Source: Orientallactaga sibirica
Lineage: Eukaryota; Chordata; Mammalia; Rodentia; Dipodidae
DNA length: 64,000 nt
Reading direction: 5' to 3'
Assembly (NCBI GenBank): GCA_036365145.1
Contig: JAEOAD010000015.1
Coordinates: forward strand, 930,001-994,000
A program made the position numbers and the translations under genes. Each line of letters begins with the position of its first letter. The first letter of the stretch is position 1. Of the stretch, positions 25,501 to 38,700 are shown in pieces. The notes below the pieces were generated by a model, which made no database searches, was not told the DNA's origin, and was given only the letters and a program-made list of their open reading frames with translations.

Positions 25501-26238
25501 ATTCCTTACGAAAAGGACAACACCTGCATTTCACAGAGGGATCTTCCATTCATTATGTAAAGATAAACACCTCCATGGCACTGATGAATCATACTTTCCT
25601 TAGGTAAAGGTAAACACCAGCAATCAACATAGGCATCTTCCATTCCTTAGGTAATAATAAACACCTGCAATGCACGGAGGGATCATCACATTCCTTACAT
25701 AAACGTAAACACCTGCAATGAACAGAGGGATCATCCATTCCTTAGGGAAAGGTAAACATCTGAGTTACACAGATGGATCATCCATTCCTTACCTAAAGGT
25801 CAACACCTGCATTTTACAGAGCGATCATCCATTCCCTAGGTAAAGGTAAAGAACTGTATTGCACAGTGAGTTCATAAATTCCTTAGGTAAAGTTCAACAC
25901 CTGCCTGGCCAAGAAGGATCATCGATTCCTTAAGTAAAGGCAATACCTGCATTTCACTCAGGGAAGATACGTTCCTTTGGTACAGGTAAAAACCTGAATT
26001 TAACAGAGGGATCTTCCATTCTTTAAGTTATAGGAAACACCTGGAATGCACAGAGGGATCATCCATTCCTTATGCAATGGTTAATACCTGCATTTCACAG
26101 GATCATCCATTCCTTAAGTCAAGGTAGAAACCTGCGTTGAATAGAGGGATCATCTTTCTTCAGTTAAAGGTAAATTCCTGCGTTGAACAGAGGTATCACC
26201 CATTCCTTAGACAATGGTAAACACCTGCATTGAACAGA

Positions 26239-26274
26239 GGGATCATATGTTCTTTAGGGATCATATGTTCCTGA
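26239..26274 (+). repeat. 18-bp micro-duplication inside a monomer
   Basis: Two adjacent 18-bp units, GGGATCATATGTTCTTTA and GGGATCATATGTTCCTGA, are followed by a third GGGATC. This breaks the 47-bp register. The same structure is at 35675 and 42465, so it arose once and spread by larger duplications. Confidence 0.9.
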
Positions 26275-29200
26275 GGGATCAACACCTGCATTGCACACTG
26301 GGATCATCCCATTCATTAGGTAAAGGTAAACACTTGCATTGCACAGAGGGATCACCCATTCCTCAGGTAAATGTAAACACCAGCATTGAACATAGGCATC
26401 TTCCATTCCTTAGGTAATAGTAAGCACCTGCAGTGAGCAGAGGGTCATCCCACTCCTTACATGAACGTAAAAAACTGCACTGAACAAAGGGATCATCCAC
26501 TCCTTATATAATGCTAAACACCTGGAATGAACAGAGGGATCACCTATTCCTTAGATAAAGATCCACACCTACATTGCACAGGGGGATCATCCCATTACTT
26601 AGGTAAAGCTAAACAGCTGCATTGCACAGAGGGATCATCAATTCCTTAGGTAAGGGTAAACACCTGTATTTCAGAGAGGGCTCATCCATTCCTTAGGTAA
26701 CTGTAAACACCTACATTGAACAGAGGGATTATACATTCCTTAGATAACGTTAAACACCTGCATTGAACAGAGGGATCACCTGTTCCTTAGGTAAAGATCA
26801 ACATCTGTATTGACCAGAGGTATTATCCCATCCCTTATATAAAGACAAACACCTGCATTGTACACAGGGATCATCCATTCCTTAGGTCATGGTAAACACC
26901 GGCATTGAACCGAGGGATCATCTATTCCTTAGGTAAAGATCAACACCTGCATTTCACAGAGGGAATATACATCCCTTAGGTAAAGGTAAAGAACTGCATT
27001 GCACAGAGAGTTCGTAAATTCCTTAGGTAAAGGTCAAAACCTGCTTGGCCAAGAAGGATCATTGATTCCTTAAGTAAAGACAATACCTGCATTTCACACA
27101 GGGAAGATCCATTCCTTTGGTACAGGTAAAAACCTGTATTGAACAGAGGGATCTTCCATTCCTTAAGTTATAGGAAACACCTGGAATGCACAGAAGGATC
27201 ATCCATTCCTTACGTAATGGTTAATACCTGCATTTCCCAGGATCATCCATTCCTTAAATCAAGGTAGAAACCTGCGTTGAATAGAGGGATCATCCTTCTT
27301 CACGTAAAGGTAAATACCTGCGTTGAACAGAGGTATCACCCATTCCTTAGACAATGGTAAAAAACACCTGCATTGAACAGAGGGGTCATCCATTCCTTAG
27401 ATATCAGTAAACACCTGCATTGAACAGAGGGCTTACCTATTCCTTAGGTAAAGATGAACACCTGCATTTCACATAGGAATCATCCCATTCCTTAGGTAAA
27501 ATTAAACACTGCATTACCCAAAGGTATCATCCATTCGTTAAGTAAAGATAAACACCTGCCTTACACAGAGGGACCATCCATTCCTTAGGTAACGGTCAAC
27601 ACCTGCATTGAACAGAGGGATCATCCATTCCTTAGATAATGATAAACACCTGCATTGAACAGAGGGATCATCTATTCCCTTCGTAAAGATCAACACCTCC
27701 GTTGCACAGAGGAAACCTCCATTCCTTAGGTAAAGATAAACAACTGCATTGACCAGAGGGATCATCCATTCCTTAGGTATATGTAAACACCTAAATTGCA
27801 CAGAGCGATTATCTATTACATATGTAATGGTAAACAACTGTATTGAACAGATGGATCTTCGATTTCTGAGATAATGGTAAACACCTGCATTGCACAGAGG
27901 GATCATCACATTCCTTAGGTAAAGGGCAACACTTGCATTGCACAGAGGGATCATCCATTCCTTATATAATGGTAAACACCTGCATTGAACAGAGGGATCG
28001 TCCAATCCTTAGATAAAGGTAAACACCTGCATTGAACAGAGGGATCACCTATTTCTTAGATAAAGATCAACACGTGCATTGCACCGAGGGATCATCCATA
28101 CCGTAGGTAAGGTTGAACACCTGCATTGCACAGAAGGATCATCCATTCCTTAGGTGAAGGACAACACCTGAAATACACAGAGGCATACTCCATTCATTAG
28201 GTAAAGATAACCACCTCCATTTCGCAGAGGAATCATCCTTTCCTTAGGTAAAGGTAAACACCTGCATTGAACATAGGCTTCTTCCATTCCTTAGGTAATA
28301 ATAAACACCTGCAATGCACAGAGAGATCCTCCCATTCCTTGCATAAACTTAAATACCTGCATGGAACAGGGTACCATCCATTCCTTAGGTAAATATAGAC
28401 ACCTGCTTTTCACACAGTGATCATCCATTCTTTATGTAAAGGTGCACCACCGCATTGCATAGAGGGAACATCCATTCCTTAGGTAAAGATCAGCACCTGC
28501 ATTGAACAGAGGGATCATCCCATTCCTTAGGTAAAGGTAAACACCTGCCTTGCACAGAGGGATAATCCATTCCTTAGGGAAAGGTGAACAACTGCATTGT
28601 ACAGAGGGATCATCCATTCCTTAGGTAAAAGGTCAAAACGTACATTGCACACAGGTATCATCCATTCCTTAGGTAAATTCAACACCTGCCTGCCCAGATT
28701 GATTATCCATTCCTTATGTAAAGGTAAACCCCTGCAATGCACAGAGGGATCATCAATTTCTTAGGGAAATGTAAACACCTGAATGAACAGAGGGATCATC
28801 CATTCCTAACATAACGGTAAACACCTGCATTGAATAGAGAGATCAACTATTCTATAAGTAATGATCAACACCTGCATTGCGCTCAGGATCATCCATTCCT
28901 TAGGTAAAGGTAAACACCTGCATTGCACAGAGGGAACATCCATTCCTTAGGTAATGGTAAACACCTGGATCGCACAGACGGATCATCCATTCCTTATGTA
29001 AAGGTAAAAACCTGCATTGCACACAGGGAACATCAATTCCTTTTGTAAAGGTAAACTGGAGCATTGTGCGGACTAATCATACATTCCTTAGGTCATAGTA
29101 AACACCTGCAATGCACAGAAGGATCATCTATTCCTAAGATAAATATAAACACTTGCAATGCACAAAGAATCATCGATTCCTTAGGTCAAGCTAAAAACCT

Positions 29201-30331
29201 GCATCGCACAGAGGGATCGTCCATTCTTTAGGTAACAGTAAACAGCTACATTGAACAGAGGGATCATCCATTCCTTAGATAAGGGTACGTACCTGCATTG
29301 AACAGAGGGATCATCTATTCCTTAGGTAAAGATCAACACCTGCATTGCACAGAGATATCATATTATTCCTTAGGTAAAGGTAAACACCTGCATTGCACAG
29401 AGGGAACATCCATTTCGTAGGTAATGGTAAACACCTGGATTGCATAGAGGGATCATCCATTCCATAGATAACGGTAAACACCTGCATTGAACAGAGGGAT
29501 CATCCATTCCTTAGGTAATGGTCAATACCTGCATCGCACAGAGGGATCATCCATTCCTTAGGTAAAGGTCAACAGCTGCCTGGCCCAGAGGGATCATCCA
29601 TCCCTTATGTAAACTTAAACAACTGCATAGCACACACAGAACATCCATTCCATTTTTGAAAGGTAAACACCTGCATTGAACAGAGGAATCATCCATTCCT
29701 TAGGTAAAGGTCAACACCTGCATTGAACAGAGGTGTCATATATTCCGTAGGTAAAGGTCAACATATTCATTGCACAGAGGGGTAACCATTCCTTAGGTAA
29801 AGGTCAACACCTACATTGTACAGAGGGATCATCCATTCCAGAGGTATAGGCCAACACCTGGATTACACAGAGGGATCATCCATTTCTTAAGTAATGATCA
29901 ACACCTGCATCGAACAGAGGAATCATCCATTGCTTAGGTACAGATCAACACCTGCATTGCACAGAGGGATCATCCATTCCTTAGGTATAGGACAACACCT
30001 GCCTTGCAAAGAGTTATCATCCATTACTTAAGTAAAGATCAACACCTGCATTGAACAGAGGGATCATCCAATCCTTAGGTAAAGGTCAACACCTGACTGG
30101 CCCAGACAGATCGTCCATACCTTAGGTACATGTAAACACCTGCAATGCACAGAGGGATCATCAACCCCGAAGGTAAATGTAAACACCTACCATGCACAGA
30201 GGGATCGTCTATTCCTTAGGTAAGGGTATACACCTGCATGGCACCCTGGGATCATCCATTCCTTTAGTAAAGGAAGAAACAGCTGCATTGCACGGAGGGA
30301 TCATCCATTCCTTAGGTAAAGGTAAACTCCT

Positions 30332-30991
30332 GATTTGCACAGAGTGATCATCCATTCCTTAGGATAAGGTAAACACCCGCATTGAACAGAGGGATCATCC
30401 ATTCCTTAATTAATGGTAAACACCTGCATTGAACAGGGGAATCATCTATTTCTTAAGTAAAGATCCACACATGCATCGCACAGAGGGATCATCCATTCCT
30501 TAGGTAATTGTAAACACTATCATTGTACAAAGGGATCACCCATTCCTTGCTTACAGGTAAACACTTCCAATAAACAGAGGGATCATCCCATTCTGTAGGT
30601 AAGGGTAAACACCTGCATTGCAGAGAGGGATCATCCATTACTTAGGTAAAAGTAGAACCCTACATTGAACAGAGGGATCACCATTCTTTAGGTAAAGGTA
30701 AACAACTGTTTTGAACAGAGGTATCAGTCATTCCTTAGACAATGGTAAACACCTGCATTGAACAGATGGATCATTTATTCTTTAGGTCAAGTTTAACACC
30801 AGCTTTGCACAGAGGGATCATCACATTCCTTTGGTAAAGGTAAACACCTGAATGACACAGAGGGGCAATATATTCCTTAGGTAAGGATAAACACCTATAT
30901 TGAACAGAGGGATCATCTATTCCTTTGGTAAAGATCAACACCTGCATTGCACAGAGGGATCATCCCATTCCTTATGTAAAGGAAAACACCT
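30332..30991 (+). repeat. 659-bp module copy (14 monomers)
   Basis: It starts with GATTTGCACAGAGTGATCAT and runs through the monomers with CATCGCACAG, CACTATCATTGTACA, CACTTCCAATAAACAG and ACACCAGCTTTGCACAG, ending where the next GATTTGCACAGAG begins at 30992. It is about 660 bp long. The monomer order is the same as at 59686, 62690 and 63349. Confidence 0.85.
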
Positions 30992-33173
30992 GATTTGCAC
31001 AGAGTGATCATCCTTTCCTTAGGTTAAGGTAAACACCTGCATTGAATAGAGGGATCATCCCTTCCTTAGATAACGGTAAGCACCTGCATTGAACAGGGGA
31101 ATCATTTATTCCTTAGGTAAAGATCAACACCTGCATTGCACAGAAGGATCATCCCATTCCTTAGGTAAAGGTAAACACCTGCATTGTACAGAGGGATCAT
31201 ACATTCCTTAGGTAAAGGTAAACACCTGCATTGCACAGAGGGATCATACATTCCTTAGGTAAAGGTAAACACCTGATTTGCACTGAGTGATCATCCATTC
31301 TTTAGGTTAAGGTAAACACCTGCATTGAATAGATGATCATCCCTTCCTTAGATAATGGTACACACCTGCATTGAAAAGGGGAATCATCTATTTCTTAGGT
31401 AAAGTTCAACACCTGCATTGCACAGAGGGATCATCCATTCCTTAGGTACAGGTAAACACCTGCATTGAACAGAGGGATCTTCCATTCCATAGGTAAATTT
31501 CAACACCTGACGGGCCTAGAGGGATCATTCATAACTTATGTAAAGGTACTCACATGCATTGCACACAGGGAACATCCATTACTTAGGTAAAGATCAACAC
31601 CTGCATTGCATAGAGGGATCATCCCATTCCTTAGGTAAAGGGCAACACCTACAATGCACAGAGGGACTGTCTATTCCTTAGATAAGGGTATACACCTGGA
31701 TTGCACCGGGGGTCATCCATTCTTTAAGTAAATGTAGAAACGGGGTTTGAAGAGAGGGATCATCCTTCTTTAGGTAAAGGCGGACACCTGCATTGAATTG
31801 AGGGATCATCCATTCCTTAGATAAAGGTCAACACCTGCATTGCACAGAGAGATCACCCGTTCCTTAAGTAAAGTTCAACAACTGCATTGAACAGAGGGAT
31901 CATCCATTCCTTAGGTAAAGGTCAACAACTGACTGGTCCAGAGGGTTCGTCCATAACTTAGGTAAATTTAAACACCTGCATTGCACACAGGGAACATCCA
32001 TTCCTTACGTAATATTAAACACCTGCAATGCACAGAGTGATCATCAATTGCGAAGGTAAATGTAAATACCTGCATTGCACAGAGGGATCATCTATACCTT
32101 AGGTCAGGGTATACACCTGCTTTGCATCAGGGGATCATCCAATTCTTAAGTAAAGGTAGAAATCTGGTTTGAAGAGAGGGATCATCCTTCTTTAGGTAAA
32201 GGTACACACCTGCGTTGAACAGAGGGATCATCCACTCCTTAGGTAACATTAAGCACCTGCATTGCACAGAGGGATCATCCATTCCTTAGGTAATGGTAAA
32301 CAGCTGCAGTTATCAGATAGATCATCCATTCCTTAGATAACGGGAAACACCTGCATTGAACAGAGGGATCATCCATTCGTTAGGTAATTGTAAACACCTC
32401 CATTGAACAGAGGCATCATCCATTCCTAAGACAAAGGTAAACAACTGCATTGAACAGAAGGTTCATCTATTCCTTAGGTAAACATCAACACCTGCATTGC
32501 ACAGAGGGATCATATCTTTCCTTTGGTAAAGGTAAACAGCTGCATTGCACAGAGGGATCATACATTCCTTAGGTAATGGTAAACACCTGGATTGCACAGA
32601 GGATCATCCATTACTTAGATAGAGGTAAAAACCTGAATTGCACAGAGATATCATCCATTCCTTAGGTAATGGACAACACCTGCATTGCACAGAAGGATCA
32701 TCCATTCCTTAGGGAAAGGTCAACCCCTGCCTGGCCCAGAGGGTTCATCTATTACTGATGTAAAGGTGAAAACCTGCATTGCACACAGGGAACATCTATT
32801 CCTTTTGTAAAGGTAAACACCAGCATTGAACAGAGGGATCTTTCATTCCTTAGGTAAACACCTGCAATGCACAGAGGGATCATCCATTCCTAAGACAAAT
32901 ATAAACACCTGAAATCCACAGAGGGCTCATCCATTCCTTAGGACAAGCTAAAACCCTACATTGCACAGAGGGATCATCCATTCTTTAGATAAGTGTAAGC
33001 ACCTGCGTTGAACAGAGGGATCATCTATTACTTAGGTAAAGGTAAACACCTGCATTGCACAGAGATATAATCCATTCCATAGATTACGGTAAACACCTGC
33101 ATTAAACAGAGGGGTCATCCATTCCTTAGGTAATGGTAAACACCTGCATTGTACAGAGGGATCATCCATTCCT

Positions 33174-33600
33174 TAGGTTTAGGACAACACCTGAATTGCA
33201 CAGAGGGATCATACCTTCCTTAATTAATGATCAACACCTGCATTGAACAGAGGGATCATCCATTCCTTAGGTAAATGTAAACACCTGCCTTGCACAGAGG
33301 GATCATACATTCCTTAGGTAAAGGTAAACACTTGCATTCTACAGAGGGATCATCCATTCCTTAGGTAATGGTAAACACCTGCATTGTACAGAGGGATCAC
33401 ACATTCCTTAGGTAATGGTAAACACCTGCATTGAACAGAGGGATCATCCATTCCTTAGGTAATGGTAAACACCTGCATTGTACAGAGGGATCATCCGTTT
33501 CTTAGGTTTAGGACAACACCTGAATTGCACAGAGGGATCATCCCTTCCTTAATTAATGATCAACACCAGCATTGAACACAGGGTTCATCCATTCCTTAGG
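33174..33600 (+). repeat. 329-bp local duplication in unit A
   Basis: The rare monomers TAGGTTTAGGACAACACCTG and TTAATTAATGATCAACACC occur at 33174 and again at 33503, exactly 329 bp (7 x 47) apart. The related locus near 24.1 kb has only one. This extra block accounts for most of the offset change between the 23-26 kb and 32-36 kb regions. Confidence 0.85.
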
Positions 33601-35674
33601 TAATGGTAAGCACCTGCATTGAACAGAGGATCATCCATTCCTTGCGTAAATGCAAACACCTGCATTGCACATAGGGATCATCTATTCCTTAGTAAAGGTG
33701 AACAACTGCAGTGCACGGAGGGATCATCCAATCCTTAGGTAAGTTCAGCAGCTGCCTTGAACAGATGTGTCATTCATTCCTTAAGGAAAGGTCAACACCT
33801 GCCTGTCCGAGATGGATCATCATTTCCTTATGTAAAGGTAAACACCTGCATTGCACACGGGAAAAACCAGTTCCTTTGGTAAAGGTATACACCTGCATTG
33901 AACAGACGAATCATCCATTGCTTAGTTAAAGGTAAACACCAGCATTGAACAGAGGGATCTTCCATTCCATAGGTAATAGTAAACACCTGCAATGCACAGA
34001 AGGATCATCCGTTCCGTAGATAATGGTAAACACCTGCACTGCACAGAGGGATCATCCATTCATTAGGTAAAGGTAATCACCTGCATTGAACATAGGTGTC
34101 ATATATTCCTTAGGTAAAGGTCATTGTATTCATTGCACAGGGCGATCATCCATTCCTTAGGTAAAGGTCAAAACCTGAATTGCACAGAGGATCATCCTTC
34201 CTTAGGTATAGGACAACACCTACATTGCACAGAGGATCATCCATTCCTTAAGTAATGTCAACACCTGTATTGAACAGAGGGATCATCCATTCCTTAGGTA
34301 ATGGTAAACACCTGCATTAAACAGAGGATCATACATTCCTTAGTTTAAGGTAAACACCTGCATTGAACAGAGGATCTTCCATTCCATAGGTAATAGTAAA
34401 CACCTGCATTGCACAAAGGATAATCCATTACTTAGAAAAAGCCAAACACCTGCATTGAACACAGGGATCATCCATTCCTTAGGTAATGGTCAACACCTGC
34501 ATTGCACAGAGGGATCATCCATTCCTTATGTGTAAAAAAAGCTGCATTGCACACAGAGAATATCCATTACTTTTGTAAAGGTAAACACAAGCATTGACCA
34601 GAGGATCATCCATTCCTTAGGTAATAGTAAACACCTGCAATGCACAGAGGGATCATCCATTCCTAAGACAAATATAAATACCTGCAATGCACAGAGGGAT
34701 CATCCATTCCTTAGGTCAAGCTAAAAACCTGCATTGCACAGAGGGATCATCCATTCCTTAGGCAATGGGAAACACCTGCATTGAACAGAGGGATCATACA
34801 TTCCTTAGATAATGGTAAACAACTGCCTTGAAGAAAGGGATCACGTATTCCTTAGGTAAAGGTCAACACCTGCATTGCACAGAGGGATCATTGATTCCTT
34901 AAGTAAAGTTCAACATCTGCATTGAACACAAGGTCATCCATTCCTTACGTAAAGGACAACACCTGCATTTCACAGAGGGATCTTCCATTCATTACATAAA
35001 GATAAACACCTCTATTGCACTGATGAATCATACATTCCTTAGGTAAAGGTAAACAGCCAGCAATGAACATAGGCATCTTCTATTCCTTAGATAATAATAA
35101 ACACCTGCAATGCACAATGGGATCATCACATTCCTTACAAAAACGTAAACACCTGCAATGAACAGAGGGATCATCCATTCCATAGGGAAAGGTAAGCACC
35201 TGAGATGCACAGACGGATCATCCATTCCTTACCTAAACGTCAACACCTGCATTTTACAGACCGATCATCCATTCCTTAGGTAAAGGTAAAGAACTGCATT
35301 GCACAGAGAGTTCATAAATTCCTTGGTCAATACCTGCCTGGCCAAGAAGGATCATCGATTCCTTAAGTGAAGGTAATACCTGCATTTCAAATAGGGAAGA
35401 TCCATTCCTTTGGTATAGGTAAAAAAAAAACGAATTGAACAGAGAGATCTTCCATTCTTTAAGTTATAGGAAACACCTGGAATGCACAGAGGGATCATCC
35501 ATTCAGTAGATAATGGTTAATACCTGCATTTCACAGGATCATCCCTCCTTAAGTCAAAGTAGAAACCTGCGTTGAATAGAGGGGATCATCCTTCTTCAGG
35601 TAAAGGTATATACCTGCGTTGAACAGAGGTATCACCCATTCCTTAGACAATGGTAAACACCTGCATTGAACAGA

Positions 35675-35710
35675 GGGATCATATGTTCCTTAGGGATCAT
35701 ATGTTCCTGA
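35675..35710 (+). repeat. 18-bp micro-duplication, unit A copy
   Basis: Two tandem copies of an 18-bp unit starting GGGATCATATGTTCCT, equivalent to those at 26239 and 42465. Confidence 0.9.
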
Positions 35711-38700
35711 GGGATCAACACCTGCATTGCACACTGGGATCATCCCATTCATTAGGTAAAGGTAAACACTTGCATTGCACAGAGGGATCACCCATTCCTC
35801 AGGTAAATGTAAACACCAGCATTGATCATAGGCATCTTCCATTCCTTAGGTAATAGTAAACACCTGCAGTGAGCAGAGGATCATCCCACTCTTTACATGA
35901 ACGTAAAAAACTGCATTGAACAAGGGATCATCCATTCCTTAGATAATGGTAAACACCTGGATTGATCAGAGGGATCAGCTATTCCTTAGATAAAGATCCA
36001 CACCTACATTGCAGAGGGGGATCATCCCATTACTTAGGTAAAGCTAAACACCTGCATTGCACAGAGGGATCATCAATTCCTTAGGTAAGGGTAAACACCT
36101 GTATTTCAGAGAGGGATCATCCATTCCTTAGGTAACTGTAAACACCTACATTTAACAGAGGGATTATACATTCCTTAGATAATGGTAAACACCTGCATTG
36201 AACAGATGGATCACCTGTTCCTTAGGTAAAGATCAACACCTGCATTGAACAGAGGATTATCTCATTCTTTAGATAAAGACAAACACCTGAATTGCACAGA
36301 GGGATCATCCATTCTTTATGTTAAGGTAAACACCAATTTACATTGAATAGAGGAATCATCCATTCCTTAGATAAAAGTAAACACCTGCATTGAACAGGGG
36401 AATAATCTATTTCTTACGTAAAGGTCAACACCTGCATTGCACAGAGGGATCATCCATTCCTTAAGTAAAGTTCAACAACTGCATTGAACAGAGGCATCAT
36501 CCAATCCTTAGGTAAAGGTCAACACCTGCACGGGCCAGAGAGAGGTCATCCATACCTTATGTAAATTTAAACACCTGCATTGCACACAGGAACATCCACT
36601 CCTTATGTAATATTAAACACCTGCAATACACAGAGGATCATCTATTGCAAAGGTAAATGTAAACACTTGCATTGCACCAGGGATCATCAATTCCTTAAGT
36701 AAAGGTCAAAATCTGGTTTGAAGAGAGGGATCATCCTTCTTTAGGTAAAGGTACACACCTGCGTTAAACAGAGGGATCATCCATTCCTTAGGTAACATTA
36801 AACACCTGCATTCCACAGAGGGATCACCCATTCCTTAGGTAAAGGTAAACACCCCCATTGAACAGAGGCATCATCCATTCCTAAGACAAAGGTAAAAAAA
36901 CTGCATTGAACAGAAGGATCATCCATTCCTTAGGTAAAGATCAACACCTGCATTGCACAGAGGGATCATAACTTTCCTTAGGTAAAGATAAACACCTGCA
37001 TTGCACAGAGGGATCTTCCCTTCCTTACGTAATGGTAAACACCTGGATTGCACAGAGGATCATCCATTACTTAGATAGAGGTAAACACCTGAATTGAACA
37101 GAGGATCATCCATTCCTTAGGTAATGGCCAACACCTGCATTGCACAGAAGGTTCATCCATTCCTTAAGTAAAGGTCAACACCTGCCTTGCCCAGAGGGAT
37201 CATCCATTCCTGATGTAAAGGTGAAAACCTGCATTGCACAGAGGGAACATCCATTCCTTTTGTAAAGGTAAACACCTGCATTGAACAGAGGATCTTTCAT
37301 TCCTTAGGTAAACACCTGCAATGCACAGAGGGATCATCCATTCCTAAGACAAATATAAACACGTGCAATGCACAGAGGGCTCATCCATTCCTTACGACCA
37401 CCTAAAAACCTGCATTGCACAGAGGATCATCCATTCCTTAGGTAACTGTAAACAGCTGCATTGAACAGAGGGATCATTGATTCTTTAGATAAGTGTAAGC
37501 ACCTGCATTGAACAGAGGATCATCTATTCCTTAGGTAAATATCAACACCTGCATTGCACAGAGCGATCATATCTTTCCTTAGGTAAAGGTAAACACTTGC
37601 ATTGCACAGAGGATCATCCATTACATAGATAACGATAAACATCTGCATTGAACAGAGGATCATCCATTCCTTAGGTAATGGTAAACACCTGCTTTGTACA
37701 GAGGGATCATCCATTCCTTAGTTTTAGGACAACACCTGAATTACACAGAGGATCATCCCTTCCTTAATTAATGATCAACACCTGCATTGAACAGAGGGAT
37801 CATCCATTCCTTAGGTAATGGTAAGCACCTGCATTGAACAGGGGATCATCCATTCCTTAGGTAAATGGAAACACCTGCCTTGCACAGAGGGATCATCTAT
37901 TCCTTAGGTAAAGGAAAACACCTGCAGTGCACAGAGGGATCATCCATTCCTTAGGTAAGTTCAAGAGCTGCCTTGAACAGATGGATCATTCATTCTTTAG
38001 GGAAAGGTAAACACCTGCCTGACCGAGAGGGATCATCCCTTCCTTATTTAAAGGTAAACACTTGCATTGCACAGAGGAACATCAGTTCTTTTAGTAAAGG
38101 TAAACACCTGCATTGAACAGACGAATCATCCATTCCTTAGTTAAAGGTAAACACCTGCATTGAACAGAGGGATCTTCCATTCCATAGGTAATAGTAAACA
38201 CCTGCAATGCACAGAAGGATCATCCATTCCTAAGGTAATGTAAACACCTGCAATTCACAAAGGGATCATCCATTCCTTAGGTAATGGTAAACACCTGAAA
38301 TGCACAGAGGATCATCCATTCCTTAGGTAAAGGGTAAACACCTGCATTGCACAGAGGATCATCCATTCCTTAGGTAAAGGAAACACCTGCATTGAACAGA
38401 GGGATCATACATTCTTTAGGTGAAGGTAAACACCTGCATTGAACAGTGGGATCATCCATTCCTTAGATAATGGTAAACACCTGCATTGAACAGAGGATCA
38501 ATCCATTCCTTAGGTAAAGATCAACACCTCCATTGCACAGAGGAATCATCCATCCCTTAGGTACAGGTAGACACCTGCATTGACCAGAGGATCATCCATT
38601 CCTTAGGTAAATATAAACACCTACATTGCACAGAGAGATTATCCATTCCTTAGGTAAAGTTAAACAACTGCATTGAACAGATGGATCTTCCCTTTTAAGA

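Larger units (their letters stand above)
22546..32150 (+). repeat. satellite segment sharing blocks with units A and B
   Basis: About 204 monomers. About 22.7-26.5 kb follows the same block order as about 31.8-35.9 kb, with an offset growing from about 9.1 kb to 9.44 kb because the right-hand copy holds extra monomers near 33.2-33.5 kb. About 26.98-27.85 kb repeats blocks of 25.8-26.2 kb and 4.6-5.4 kb. A 155-codon minus-strand open frame at 27538-28005 is the longest in the window but is an in-frame run of repeat translations, not a gene. The 659-bp module lies at 30332-30991. Confidence 0.85.

Noticed and set aside
27538..28005. 155-codon minus-strand open frame, the longest in the window
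   Set aside because: Its residues are cycles of the satellite translation (MDDPSVQCRCLPL, EWMIPLCNA, YLRN), with the usual TGA avoided by chance changes. It has no promoter, no non-repeat sequence and no domain, and duplicates elsewhere are broken.
33711..33929. Identical 72-codon frames at 33711 and 40495, with relatives at 24311 and 57066
   Set aside because: Conservation reflects recent DNA duplication, not coding constraint; the translation is monomer-derived and starts at a variant GTGCACGGAGG monomer.
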